Positions 35,850 to 44,996 of a stretch of DNA of 64,000 nucleotides are shown piece after piece. Location: contig NZ_CP101508.1 of NCBI RefSeq assembly GCF_024380015.1, forward strand, positions 1,116,902 to 1,180,901, read 5' to 3'. The stretch comes from Photobacterium atrarenae. GTDB lineage: Bacteria; Pseudomonadota; Gammaproteobacteria; Enterobacterales; Vibrionaceae. The notes beneath the pieces were generated by a model. It was not told the origin of the DNA. It did no database searches and worked only from the letters and a program-made list of their open reading frames with translations. Each line of letters starts with the position of its first letter. Within the stretch, counting starts at the first letter, position 1. Made by a program: the position numbers and the translations under genes.

Positions 35850-36087
35850 CTCTTCTATACGCTCTCAATGATGTGTCATAGGTCGTTACATTTATTTTAA
35901 CGATTAAACATAATAAAACTTTACGATGAAGATATAAATTCGATGGTTTTTTGTTTCTGGATAAAAAGTCGGCGTTTTCAGGATTGATTTGCCGTTTTGC
36001 TTCCTTTAGAATGCGCCGCGCACCCAAGGTGCAATCATTTTTTAATTTTTATTACATTTTTTGAGAACCTTCCTGTAGGGGCACTTC

Positions 36088-36681
36088 ATGTCTACAAAAT
36101 TAGCGAACCCGGCGCCGCTTGGCCTGATGGGTTTTGGGATGACGACCATTCTTCTGAATATCCACAATGCGGGCTTTTTCCCGATTGACTCGATGATCCT
36201 GGCCATGGGGATTTTCTATGGTGGCTTGAGCCAAGTGTTGGTCGGCATGATGTGCTTCAAGCGCGGTGACACCTTCGGTACCACGGCCTTCACCTCTTAC
36301 GGCCTGTTCTGGCTGACCCTGGTCGGTCTGATCGTGATGCCATACATGGGGCTGCCAGCCAGTCCGGCTGGTTTCATGGGCTGGTACCTGACGCTGTGGG
36401 GGATTTTCACCGGCTTCATGTTTATCGGTTCTCTGTGTTACCCACGCGCTAAGCAATTTGTCTTCGGCTCTCTGACGGTACTGTTCTTCCTGCTGGCTGC
36501 GCGTGATTTTACCGGTAGCGAGCTGATTGGTACCATTGCTGGGTTTGAAGGCATTATCTGTGGTGCCAGCGCGATTTACTTTGCGATGGCCCAGGTGCTG
36601 AACAACGAATTCGGCCGCACCATCCTACCGGTTGGCGAGCTGAATAAAGAAGAAAAAGTGGCACTGAAAGCTGCGGCTTAA
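36088..36681 (+). CDS. satP: Acetate/succinate transporter SatP
   Basis: A 197-residue inner-membrane protein of the GPR1/FUN34/YaaH (AceTr) family with six predicted helices. The family signature NPAPLGLMGFG (residues 7-17) is intact. SatP moves acetate and succinate with protons. TAGGGG lies before the ATG as a modest ribosome site. A strong terminator follows, shared by position with the convergent sdaA terminator. Confidence 0.93.
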   Translation: MSTKLANPAPLGLMGFGMTTILLNIHNAGFFPIDSMILAMGIFYGGLSQVLVGMMCFKRGDTFGTTAFTSYGLFWLTLVGLIVMPYMGLPASPAGFMGWYLTLWGIFTGFMFIGSLCYPRAKQFVFGSLTVLFFLLAARDFTGSELIGTIAGFEGIICGASAIYFAMAQVLNNEFGRTILPVGELNKEEKVALKAAA

Positions 36682-36706
36682 TGTCATCCGCAGAAAGCTT
36701 GTGATG

Positions 36707-36736
36707 AAAAAACCTCGCTGTGGCGAGGTTTTTTTA
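36707..36736 (+). terminator. Intrinsic terminator after satP
   Basis: AAAAACCTCGC/GCGAGGTTTTTTT hairpin. Confidence 0.93.
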
Positions 36737-36745
36737 TGCCGGACA

Positions 36746-36772
36746 TAAAAAAAGCTACCCGAAGGTAGCTTT
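36746..36772 (-). terminator. Intrinsic terminator after sdaA
   Basis: Minus-strand AAGCTACC/GGTAGCTT stem with a CGAA-type loop and eight T residues. Confidence 0.92.
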
Positions 36773-36796
36773 ATCAATCATGAGGCGTTGCCGAAA

Positions 36797-38158
36797 TTAG
36801 CAAATCACCTTAATCGCCAGACCGCCCTGAGAGGTTTCACGGTACTTGGCATTCATGTCTTTACCGGTTTCCAGCATGGTCTCGATGACCTTGTCTAGCG
36901 AAACGCGCGGATCGGATGAACGGCGTAGCGCCATGCGGGAAGCATTGATTGATTTCACTGCGGCAATCCCGTTACGCTCGATACATGGCACCTGAACCTG
37001 GCCGGCCACCGGGTCACAGGTCAGTCCCAGGTTATGCTCCATGGCAATCTCTGCCGCCATACAAACTTGCTCCGGGCTACCGCCCATCAGCTCAGCCAGA
37101 CCGGCCGCTGCCATCGAGCAGGCGACACCGACTTCACCCTGGCAGCCGACTTCGGCACCAGAGATAGATGCGTTACGCTTGTACAGGCCACCGATGGCAC
37201 CGGACGCTGCGAAGTAGCGGGTATATTCCTTCTCGCCAACCGGTTGGATAAACTTGTCGTAGTAGGCCAGAACGGCCGGGATAATCCCGCAGGCACCGTT
37301 GGTTGGCGCAGTCACGACGCGGCCGCCGGCAGCATTTTCTTCGTTCACGGCAAAGGCGTACATGTTGACCCAGTCAACCACGGTCATCGGGTCGTTGCTC
37401 AGCTTTTCAGTGGTCATCAGTTGCTGACGCAGCGCCGCGGCACGGCGTGGGACACGTAGCGGGCCAGGGAGGATCCCTTCTTCGCTCATCCCGCGCTCCA
37501 TACACTCGGTCATGGTTTTCCAGATCCCGGCAAAGTAGTCGCGAATTTCCTGCTCAGTATTCAGGGCACGCTGGTTTGCCATGGTCAGGCCGCTGATGGA
37601 CAGGCCGCTTTCTTTACACTTGGCAACCAGCTCTTCTGCTGTCGTGAAGGCGTAAGGTACCTGAACGGTTGATTCAGCTTCTTTACCGAAGTTTTCTTCA
37701 TCGACGATAAAGCCACCGCCGATCGAGTAATAAGTTTTGGTATAGACTTCTTCGTCACCACACCAGGCGTGGATGGTCATGCCATTTTCATGGAGCGGAA
37801 GGTTAGTGGTGTGGAAGTTCATCCCGCTGTCGCGAGGGAAGTCGACCGTATGGTTGTTGTTGTCCAGTGACAGGCGCTCAGTTTCTTCAACACCGGCAAT
37901 GAAGCCCGGGATGCTGTCGATATCAACCGTTTCAGGACTATTGCCTGCCAGGCCCATGATAATGGCGATATCTGTGTGGTGGCCTTTACCGGTCAGAGAA
38001 AGAGAACCATATACATCTACAGTAATCTTGGTGAGATCACGTAATTTGCCCATGTCACGCAGGTCGTCGACAAACTCTTTACCTGCTTTCATTGGGCCAA
38101 CCGTGTGCGAACTGGAAGGGCCCACACCAATTTTGAAGATATCAAAAACACTGATCAT
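36797..38158 (-). CDS. sdaA: L-serine ammonia-lyase (iron-sulfur type)
   Basis: A 453-residue [4Fe-4S] serine dehydratase that converts L-serine to pyruvate and ammonia. It has the single-chain layout: N-terminal beta domain ([22 protein letters not shown]) and C-terminal alpha domain with cluster cysteines in [14 protein letters not shown] and VQVPCIERN. It may correspond to sdaA or sdaB of E. coli; I cannot separate them. The ATG at 38158 is the conserved start. It lies downstream of the serine transporter sdaC on the same strand, forming a serine-use module. Confidence 0.94.
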   Translation of the reverse strand: MISVFDIFKIGVGPSSSHTVGPMKAGKEFVDDLRDMGKLRDLTKITVDVYGSLSLTGKGHHTDIAIIMGLAGNSPETVDIDSIPGFIAGVEETERLSLDNNNHTVDFPRDSGMNFHTTNLPLHENGMTIHAWCGDEEVYTKTYYSIGGGFIVDEENFGKEAESTVQVPYAFTTAEELVAKCKESGLSISGLTMANQRALNTEQEIRDYFAGIWKTMTECMERGMSEEGILPGPLRVPRRAAALRQQLMTTEKLSNDPMTVVDWVNMYAFAVNEENAAGGRVVTAPTNGACGIIPAVLAYYDKFIQPVGEKEYTRYFAASGAIGGLYKRNASISGAEVGCQGEVGVACSMAAAGLAELMGGSPEQVCMAAEIAMEHNLGLTCDPVAGQVQVPCIERNGIAAVKSINASRMALRRSSDPRVSLDKVIETMLETGKDMNAKYRETSQGGLAIKVIC

Positions 38159-38251
38159 GCGAATTACCTCAGTCGGGGGAAGCGATCTGCCTCCGGCCAA
38201 GACTGTCATAGTTTTTATAATTCCCGCCCCTTCCTTGGCGAGATCACAAGA

Positions 38252-38286
38252 AAAACAAAAGAGCAGTCGGCAAAAGCTTCCTGCTC
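38252..38286 (-). terminator. Probable terminator between sdaC and sdaA
   Basis: Minus-strand GAGCAG...CTGCTC stem with a 14-nt partly structured loop followed by TTTTGTTTTT. It is likely to be leaky, allowing some readthrough into sdaA. Confidence 0.6.
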
Positions 38287-38399
38287 TTCAGTATCCTCTA
38301 TTCTACGCAAATTGTCTTAGATGACTATGCGTTGTAGCACATTTATTTGTATGAATAATGTGCCGCAGCCATCGTTTCTACAATTGTCGCGATACGTCG

Positions 38400-39653
38400 T
38401 TACAGTGCACCGTAGATTACAGAAGTAATGGCAGCAATACCACACAGTGCTGTGAAAAGACGAACAGGCGCTGTCGTTTTGTACTTCGCCATGGCAGGCA
38501 CTTTGTACATGGCAAATACAGGCATCAGGAACAGAATCGCCGCAATCATTGGCGCACCCATGGTTTCAATCATGCCCAGGATGCTTGGGTTAACCACAGC
38601 AACAATCCAGGTGGTGATCACGATGAACGCCAGGGAAATTTTCTCAATTTTGCTGACTGGCATGCCTGAACGAGATTTCACCAGGCCAACCAAGCCTTCG
38701 TGAGCACCCAGGAAGTGACCGAAGTAGCTTGAGGTGATGGCGGCAAAGGCAACCAGCGGACCCATCAGCGAGATCATTGGTGACTCATGGATGTTGGCCA
38801 GGTAAGACAGCACAGAGATGTTCTGAGCTTTGGCATCCGCCAGCTGAGCCGGAGACAGCGACAGCACGACGGAGAAGACGAAGAACATCACGAAGCCCAT
38901 CAGCATCATGGCGGCACCGCCGGTGATCATGTCGGTCTTCTTCGCAGCGTTGTCACCATATACTCGGCGCTGCTCTTTTGAAAACTGGCTGATGATTGGG
39001 CTGTGGTTGAACGAGAACACAATGATAGGAATGGCCAGCCAGATCACTGAAGGCATGCCGCTCCAGTCCGGGGTAACACTCATCATCGAGGTGTTCCATT
39101 CAGGAACCAGGTAGATAGACAGCGCAATCAGGATAAAGACCAGTGGGTAAACCATCATGGACGTTGCTTTAAGCATCAGCTCTTTGCCGAATACGACACC
39201 GGCGGTCATGGCCAGGATCAAGCCGCCAGACAGCAGCCAACGTGGCACAGATTCCATTCCCATCTGGTTGACCATGAAAGAGTCTACTGTGTTGGTAATG
39301 CCTACACCGTAGATCAGCACGATTGGGTAGATGGCGAAAAAGTAAGCGAAAGTAATAATGTTCGCGCCAGTTTTACCGAAGTGCTCTTCAACAGTATCTG
39401 TAATGTCAGCTTCTGGGTTTTTTGCAGAAAGAACGAAGCGTGCCAGGCCTTTGTGCGCAAACCAGGTCATTGGCAGGGCAATCAGCGCCAGGATCACCAG
39501 GGGCCAGAAACCACCAGCACCGGCTTTAATCGGCAGGAACAGGACACCGGCACCGACCGCTGTACCAAACAGCGACAGGGCCCAGGTAAAATCTTTATAT
39601 GTCCAACTAGCTTTGGCAGTAGAGGATACTGCTGAGTTTGACGTGGTATTCAT
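38400..39653 (-). CDS. sdaC: Serine/H+ symporter SdaC
   Basis: A 417-residue member of the HAAAP amino acid transporter family with eleven predicted helices. Conserved features are LFGTAVGAGVLFLPI in helix 1, VFSFNHSPIISQF mid-protein and YFGHFLGAHEG. It imports L-serine for degradation by the adjacent dehydratase. A CRP-like palindrome lies about 128-141 nt upstream, fitting catabolite control. Confidence 0.94.
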   Translation of the reverse strand: MNTTSNSAVSSTAKASWTYKDFTWALSLFGTAVGAGVLFLPIKAGAGGFWPLVILALIALPMTWFAHKGLARFVLSAKNPEADITDTVEEHFGKTGANIITFAYFFAIYPIVLIYGVGITNTVDSFMVNQMGMESVPRWLLSGGLILAMTAGVVFGKELMLKATSMMVYPLVFILIALSIYLVPEWNTSMMSVTPDWSGMPSVIWLAIPIIVFSFNHSPIISQFSKEQRRVYGDNAAKKTDMITGGAAMMLMGFVMFFVFSVVLSLSPAQLADAKAQNISVLSYLANIHESPMISLMGPLVAFAAITSSYFGHFLGAHEGLVGLVKSRSGMPVSKIEKISLAFIVITTWIVAVVNPSILGMIETMGAPMIAAILFLMPVFAMYKVPAMAKYKTTAPVRLFTALCGIAAITSVIYGAL

Positions 39654-39780
39654 GGTTATATACCTAAATTATGGTTACGGAACGGAACATAGGAACGGCG
39701 CGCATTGTGAGGATTTACCGGGGGAAAACTTTGATCAAGATCTCGTTATGTAACGGATGCAAATTGCAATACAATTAAAG

Positions 39781-39794
39781 GTGATCTAGATCAC
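39781..39794. promoter_or_regulatory. CRP-like site upstream of sdaC
   Basis: GTGATCTAGATCAC is a perfect palindrome matching the CRP core GTGA-N6-TCAC. The distance to the sdaC ATG is about 128 nt, giving a likely position upstream of its promoter. FNR and CRP sites overlap in consensus, but the CRP match is better. Confidence 0.75.
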
Positions 39795-39844
39795 TATCTG
39801 TTGGCGGGTGTGATTAGTAAAACTATGGTGTCGGATAATTTTGT

Positions 39845-40444
39845 CTAATACCAGAGCTGCGATGAAAGGAGTTTGATCATCTGTGCAGTTGCCCCCCAGA
39901 TTGAATATTTCTGGTAAGGTATTGCATAAATATTGTGGATCGAGCCGTTGATTTGAACCTGCTCTGTATGCATATTCATCGGGTTTAATAGGTGGCGAAT
40001 TGGCACTTCAAACAGCGCATCGACTTCGTTGGGATCCAGGCTTGGCCGGTAGTTTGGCGAGATCACCGAGAGGTAAGGAGTCACCAGATAGCCACTGATG
40101 GTCGGCAGGACCGGCAATTGACCCAGGATGTGCTCTCTGCTGCATAAAATGCCAGTCTCTTCTGCCGTCTCTCGCAGAGCGGTTTCAATTAAATCAACAT
40201 CTTGGGGTTCATATCGGCCACCAGGGAACGAGACTTGGCCGGGATGGTGCTTCAAATGGTTGGCACGGCGGGTCAGCACGACGTGAAAGCTGTTGCCGCG
40301 GGGAACCAGCGGGATCAGCACGGCTGCCTGCTTTAGTGCCTGGCGGCGGGCAAGATGCTGTCGGATCCGTGCACTATGGCTCGAATCATAGTTTGCCTGA
40401 GGGGCAAGCAGAAAGCGGGTTAACAGGTGTTGCTGCTCGTTCAT
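39845..40444 (-). CDS. nudL: CoA pyrophosphatase, Nudix family
   Basis: A 199-residue Nudix hydrolase with an intact box starting GGRYEPQD and ending RETAEETGI (about 75-99), preceded by the NudL/YeaB-type segment HPGQVSFPGG. NudL hydrolyses CoA and its derivatives. The start at 40444 is the conserved MNEQQHLLTR; the longer frame to 40516 runs through a tRNA-like sequence. It lies downstream of pabB on the same strand, as in E. coli. Confidence 0.92.
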   Translation of the reverse strand: MNEQQHLLTRFLLAPQANYDSSHSARIRQHLARRQALKQAAVLIPLVPRGNSFHVVLTRRANHLKHHPGQVSFPGGRYEPQDVDLIETALRETAEETGILCSREHILGQLPVLPTISGYLVTPYLSVISPNYRPSLDPNEVDALFEVPIRHLLNPMNMHTEQVQINGSIHNIYAIPYQKYSIWGATAQMIKLLSSQLWY

Positions 40445-40450
40445 GCCTCG

Positions 40451-40519
40451 TCCGTGAGCGGGAGTTGAACCTGCGACAGCGAATTGGCTGCCGCAGCAAA
40501 GTGATCGGGCGATCACCGC
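40451..40519 (-). pseudogene. tRNA-like relic between pabB and nudL
   Basis: Read on the minus strand, this 69-nt stretch has a T-arm-like GCAGG-TTCAACT-CCCGC (4 of 5 pairs) and a hairpin GGCAGC-CAATTC-GCTGTC at the anticodon-stem position with a 6-nt loop. GCGGTGA could pair with TCACGGA in 5 of 7 acceptor positions. There is no CCA and no regular D-arm. It is suggestive of a decayed tRNA but may be coincidence. Confidence 0.3.
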
Positions 40520-40572
40520 AGTACTTGCGTACCGGTCGGCTCTCCTGAGCTCTTTCCTTGACCTAATGCTGA

Positions 40573-41970
40573 TTATCTCAACGGTTCTTCCAAGATTGGC
40601 AGAATTTTACTCAGTTTGTCCAGTGTTTCTTGATACTCGCTGTCGGCCTGGCTATCCGCCACCAGCCCGCCGCCGGCCCAGGCATACAGGGTATCGTGTT
40701 GAGAAATCAGGGTTCTGATGGTGATACTGGTATCCATTTGGCCGCAGCGGCTGAGATAGCCGATGCTGCCGCAGTACACGCTGCGTCGATGTGGTTCCAG
40801 CTCCTCGATAATCTCCATCGCACGGATTTTCGGTGCACCGGTGATTGAGCCGCCGGGGAAGCTGGCACGGAGCAAGTCCAGCGGTGAATATTTGTTATCC
40901 AGCTCGCCGGTAACCGTGCTGACCAGATGGTGAACGGCCGGAAAACTTTCAATTTCAAACAGCTTCGGAACTTTGACTGAGCCGGGGCTGGCCACGCGGC
41001 CGATGTCATTGCGCAGCAGATCAACAATCATCAGGTTTTCTGAACGATCTTTTTCGGCAGTTTGCAGCGCATGGGCGTTCGCCTGATCCTGCTCTGGCGT
41101 CTCTCCCCGCGGCCGGGTGCCTTTGATCGGCTTGGTTTCAACTCGGCCCTGGCGATGCTGAAGGAAACGTTCCGGAGAAACCGACAGGATAGCGTGCTCA
41201 TCGGTACGGATAAAACCGGAAAACGGCGCGCCATTGGTCTGGTCCAGGCGCAGGTAGGCCTGCCATTCATCGCCCTGGTAGTTGGCGGAGAAACGCTGCG
41301 CCAGGTTGATCTGATAGCAATCGCCCGAGCGAAGGTATGCCTGCACTTGGGCAAATTTGTTGTCATAGTCGGCCTTGTTCATATTGGCCGCCCACGATGT
41401 TGTTAATGAAAAGTCGTCGGATTGTTGCGCTTCATTCTCGAATGCTGCGGCCTGGGCTTTCAGCCAGGCTTTGCGCTCGCTGCCTGTCGGTGAGATCAAA
41501 TACAGCTGGCGGGTGTGATGATCAGCAATCAGTGCCCAGTCGTAGATCCCCACCGCCATATCCGGAGCGGTAATATCCCGGGTTGCCAGCGAGGGCATCT
41601 GCTCGACCCGGCGGCCGAGATCGTAGGCAAAATATCCCAGGGCGCCGCCGAGAAAAGGAACGTCTGTCATCGGTTTACATGCTGGCAGTAACTCTGCCTG
41701 GAGTTGCTCGATGAGCGCGAACGGATCGGTGGTGCTGGTTTTCTCGTCACCGTTGGCATAACGGATGCGCGTGATGTCGCCGCGGGTCTCCAAAATGGCT
41801 AAAGGATCGGCAACCAGAATGTCATAGCGATTATCCGGGTGATCCTGGGCTGCAGAGCGTAATATCATGGCCCATGGCTGGCCGGAGAGCGGCGCAAACC
41901 AGACAAGCGATGCCTGCTCGGTGTACTCAAAGGCTTCAATGCTGAGTTCAGGATGTGATTTACAAATCAT
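40573..41970 (-). CDS. pabB: Aminodeoxychorismate synthase component I
   Basis: A 465-residue chorismate-binding enzyme that, with PabA glutaminase, makes 4-amino-4-deoxychorismate for folate. Family motifs are intact: PIKGTRPRG with the active-site lysine, DLLRNDIGRV and GGSITGAPKIRAMEII. The N-terminal domain with the TrpE/PabB-type FLGGALGYFAYDLGR is present. The ATG at 41970 is preceded by an AAAAAAGAAA stretch and only a weak ribosome site. Confidence 0.94.
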   Translation of the reverse strand: MICKSHPELSIEAFEYTEQASLVWFAPLSGQPWAMILRSAAQDHPDNRYDILVADPLAILETRGDITRIRYANGDEKTSTTDPFALIEQLQAELLPACKPMTDVPFLGGALGYFAYDLGRRVEQMPSLATRDITAPDMAVGIYDWALIADHHTRQLYLISPTGSERKAWLKAQAAAFENEAQQSDDFSLTTSWAANMNKADYDNKFAQVQAYLRSGDCYQINLAQRFSANYQGDEWQAYLRLDQTNGAPFSGFIRTDEHAILSVSPERFLQHRQGRVETKPIKGTRPRGETPEQDQANAHALQTAEKDRSENLMIVDLLRNDIGRVASPGSVKVPKLFEIESFPAVHHLVSTVTGELDNKYSPLDLLRASFPGGSITGAPKIRAMEIIEELEPHRRSVYCGSIGYLSRCGQMDTSITIRTLISQHDTLYAWAGGGLVADSQADSEYQETLDKLSKILPILEEPLR

Positions 41971-42066
41971 TTTCTTTTTTGTGACAGGTGTTCGGTTGGC
42001 GCATGGCGCGAGATTGTTGGCAAGAGTATCATAAACACAGATTTTAATACGACGCCCAAACGTTTT

Positions 42067-42108
42067 CCTTTGTCAGTTTATTTGCCCACCGGTAACCGCT
42101 GACAAAGG
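42067..42108. repeat. Ten-bp inverted repeat between pabB and fumarase
   Basis: Arms CCTTTGTCAG and CTGACAAAGG separated by 22 nt, in the 274-nt divergent promoter region. It could be an operator for a dimer or an mRNA leader hairpin. There is no U-tract. Confidence 0.5.
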
Positions 42109-42244
42109 CGAATCGCCCATAACCTGGCCGTGGTTGCTGAGACTGCATGCATTCCCTACACGCAGCGATCCGAAGCGCAACGACGTCCCATACTGGAAGC
42201 ATTGACCGGGCGCCGCACGATGATAACAATCAACGAGGGCAATT

Positions 42245-43753
42245 ATGACCGTCATCCGTAAGCAAGATGTGATTGAGAGCGTGGCTGATGCGCTGCAGTA
42301 CATCTCTTATTACCACCCGCTGGATTTTGTTCAGGCGTTGGAAAAAGCCTACAACAAGGAGCAAAGCCAGGCCGCGAAAGATGCCATTGCGCAGATCCTG
42401 ATCAACTCCCGGATGTCTGCCGAAGGTCATCGCCCGATCTGCCAGGATACCGGGATCGTGACCTGCTTTGTCAAAATCGGCATGAATGTTCAGTGGGACA
42501 GCGATTTGACTGTTCAGGAAATGGTGGACGAAGGGGTACGCCAGGCGTACACCAACCCGGATAACCCGCTGCGGGCCTCGGTTGTTGCCGATCCGGCCGG
42601 CAGTCGCAAAAACACCCGTGATAATGCTCCGGCGGTCGTGCACATTGACATGGTGCCGGGCGATAAGGTCGAGATCCAAATTGCGGCCAAGGGTGGCGGT
42701 TCGGAAAACAAAACCAAGATGGTGATGCTGAATCCGTCGGATGATATTGCCGAGTGGGTTGAAAAGACGGTTCCGCTGATGGGTGCGGGCTGGTGCCCAC
42801 CGGGCATGCTGGGAATTGGCATTGGTGGTACCGCTGAAAAAGCGGCAGTGCTGGCGAAAGAGTCCCTGATGGAGTCGGTTGATATTCACGAGCTGATCGA
42901 GCGCGGCCCACAGAACGCGGAAGAAGAGCTGCGTCTGGAAATTTTCAACCGCGTTAATAAGCTGGGGATTGGGGCCCAGGGTCTGGGCGGCCTGACCACG
43001 GTTGTTGATGTCAAAGTCAAAACCGCACCAACCCATGCGGCGTCAAAGCCTGTATGCATGATCCCGAACTGTGCTGCGACCCGTCACGTCCACTTTACCC
43101 TCGACGGCACCGGTCCGGCTGAGCTAACGCCGCCGAAACTGGAAGACTGGCCGGAAGTCACCTGGGAAGTGGGCGAGAGCGTTCGCCGCGTCAATCTCGA
43201 TGAGGTGACCAAAGCCGATGTTCAGGAATGGAAATCAGGCGAAACCCTGCTGTTGTCCGGCAAGATCCTGACGGGCCGCGATGCGGCGCACAAGCGGATT
43301 GCCGATATGCTGGCCAAGGGGGAAGACTTCCCGGTCGACTTCAACAACCGCTTCATTTACTACGTCGGTCCGGTGGATGCCGTGGGTGATGAAGTGGTGG
43401 GCCCGGCTGGCCCGACAACTTCAACCCGGATGGACAAGTTTACTGACATGATGCTGAGCCAAGCCGGCCTGACCGGGATGATTGGTAAAGCAGAGCGTGG
43501 CCCGGCAGCGATTGAGTCCATCAAGGAGCACAAAGCGGTGTATCTGATGGCAGTCGGCGGCGCGGCTTACCTGGTGGCCAAGGCGATCAAAAAAGCACGC
43601 GTGGTTGCTTTTGAGGATCTGGGTATGGAAGCGATCTATGAGTTTGAGGTCGAAGATATGCCGGTGACGGTTGCGGTGGATGCTGAGGGTACCAACGCCC
43701 ACCAGACCGGTCCGGATACCTGGAAAGTTAAAATTGCTGAAATGGATGCCTGA
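42245..43753 (+). CDS. fumA: Fumarate hydratase, class I (iron-sulfur)
   Basis: A 502-residue class I fumarase that interconverts fumarate and malate using a [4Fe-4S] cluster. The N-terminal alpha region carries ICQDTG with a cluster cysteine; MIPNCAATRH and GWCPPGMLG supply other conserved cysteines. The C-terminal beta region includes TGRDAAHKRI and PAGPTTSTRMD. AGGGCA precedes the ATG as a ribosome site. The symbol fumA is a class label; fumB cannot be excluded. It has its own terminator. Confidence 0.93.
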   Translation: MTVIRKQDVIESVADALQYISYYHPLDFVQALEKAYNKEQSQAAKDAIAQILINSRMSAEGHRPICQDTGIVTCFVKIGMNVQWDSDLTVQEMVDEGVRQAYTNPDNPLRASVVADPAGSRKNTRDNAPAVVHIDMVPGDKVEIQIAAKGGGSENKTKMVMLNPSDDIAEWVEKTVPLMGAGWCPPGMLGIGIGGTAEKAAVLAKESLMESVDIHELIERGPQNAEEELRLEIFNRVNKLGIGAQGLGGLTTVVDVKVKTAPTHAASKPVCMIPNCAATRHVHFTLDGTGPAELTPPKLEDWPEVTWEVGESVRRVNLDEVTKADVQEWKSGETLLLSGKILTGRDAAHKRIADMLAKGEDFPVDFNNRFIYYVGPVDAVGDEVVGPAGPTTSTRMDKFTDMMLSQAGLTGMIGKAERGPAAIESIKEHKAVYLMAVGGAAYLVAKAIKKARVVAFEDLGMEAIYEFEVEDMPVTVAVDAEGTNAHQTGPDTWKVKIAEMDA

Positions 43754-43772
43754 TTATCAGGCGAACCATGAC

Positions 43773-43802
43773 AAAAGGAGCGCTGCGGCGCTCCTTTTTT
43801 TA
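43773..43802 (+). terminator. Intrinsic terminator after the fumarase gene
   Basis: AAAAGGAGCGC/GCGCTCCTTTTTTT hairpin 20 nt after the stop. Confidence 0.94.
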
Positions 43803-43969
43803 TGTGGCGGGCATAGATTCTCGCTGTTGAAGACCTGTCTCGTCCTTGGGGATTGCGCGCTTTTCCCTTCGCTTTTCGTCAGTTGCGCCGGAGCTTGGCC
43901 GGTTATCGACTAAACTATTAATCTCGATGGCCTCGTCTGTTCTCTGGTATGTCCTGATTGAGGAGCATT

Positions 43970-44995
43970 ATGAAATGGTGTGTCGCTGCGGTGAGCAGCA
44001 TCTGGCTGCTTGGCTGCCAAGAGCCGGTCACAATTCCGGAACCCGAGTCCAGGCCGGTGAAGTTACAGGCGGTGTCGGTGGGCGACAATGACACGTATCG
44101 AACCTTTCCGGCGCGGATTGAAGCCGGCGACAAAGCGGTATTGACGTTTCGGGTGTCCGGCCAGTTGGAGCAGGTCACGGTCAGGCCGGGTGCCGTGGTT
44201 CGGCGAGGGCAGGCATTGGCCAAGCTGAAAACTGACGAGCTGGAGCAACTGCTTGAACAGGCCGAGGCCAATCATGCGCTGGCGTCCGTCCAGTTTAAGC
44301 GGGATCAGCAGCTGCGACGAACGCGGGTGATCTCAGAGCTGGAATACGATGAGTCCAAGGCTGCGCTCAGCCAGGCCACTGCCGCTCTGGGGCAGGCGCG
44401 GGCAAATTTAGGTTATGCCACCTTGCTGGCCCCGTATGACGGCAACCTATCGCTGTCTATGGTCGAGAACTATGAATATGTGGCCGCCAAAGAACCGGTG
44501 ATGCATATCCAGAGTGCCGGTCTGATGAATGTCACCTTCCAGTTACCGGATCACCTGCTGGCGCGTTATCAAGGGGACTATGATACCGAGCCCAGAGTTA
44601 CCTTTGATACCCTGCCGGACCAGATTTTCCCAGCCCAGTTCAAGGAAATAGATACCGAGGCAGATCCGAAAACATCCAGTTATAAAGTCACCCTGTCGAT
44701 GGAAAAGCCGGCGGGACGTAACCTGCTGCCGGGGATGGCGGGCCAAGTGAGGATATCATTGCCCAGCGGCAATAGCGGCGCGTTGCCATCAAGAGCCATC
44801 ATGCACGAAGGGAAAGTGAATTATGTCTGGCGGGTTGACGCACAGGGGGTCGTCAGCAAAGTTGCCGTTCAACTGGACGCCCAGCGACGGGTGATTGGTG
44901 GCCTGAATGACGGCGACTTGATTGTGACTTCCGGGGTTGAACAGTTGCAGGAAGGTCAAAAAGTCCGGGCCTGGGTCAAAGAGCGAGGGCTGTAG
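43970..44995 (+). CDS. RND efflux periplasmic adaptor, VexI-like
   Basis: A 341-residue membrane-fusion protein. The lipoprotein signal (lipobox WLLGC, Cys19) leads into the barrel-sandwich/lipoyl and helical-hairpin domains (about 30-170), with FRVSGQLEQVTVRPGAVV and APYDGNLS as adaptor hallmarks. The ATG at 43970 follows GAGGAG; an in-frame TTG at 43958 is rejected. It heads a three-gene operon of two adaptors and one RND pump, the arrangement of vexIJK in V. cholerae. No outer-membrane partner is encoded, so TolC is expected. Confidence 0.87.
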   Translation: MKWCVAAVSSIWLLGCQEPVTIPEPESRPVKLQAVSVGDNDTYRTFPARIEAGDKAVLTFRVSGQLEQVTVRPGAVVRRGQALAKLKTDELEQLLEQAEANHALASVQFKRDQQLRRTRVISELEYDESKAALSQATAALGQARANLGYATLLAPYDGNLSLSMVENYEYVAAKEPVMHIQSAGLMNVTFQLPDHLLARYQGDYDTEPRVTFDTLPDQIFPAQFKEIDTEADPKTSSYKVTLSMEKPAGRNLLPGMAGQVRISLPSGNSGALPSRAIMHEGKVNYVWRVDAQGVVSKVAVQLDAQRRVIGGLNDGDLIVTSGVEQLQEGQKVRAWVKERGL

Positions 44996-44996
44996 G

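Larger units (their letters stand above)
35689..36087. other. Non-coding region between lipoprotein gene and satP
   Basis: About 400 nt without a credible gene. It holds two terminator-like hairpins near the left side (listed separately), then an AT-rich stretch expected to carry the satP promoter. I could not identify a clear activator site. Confidence 0.6.
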
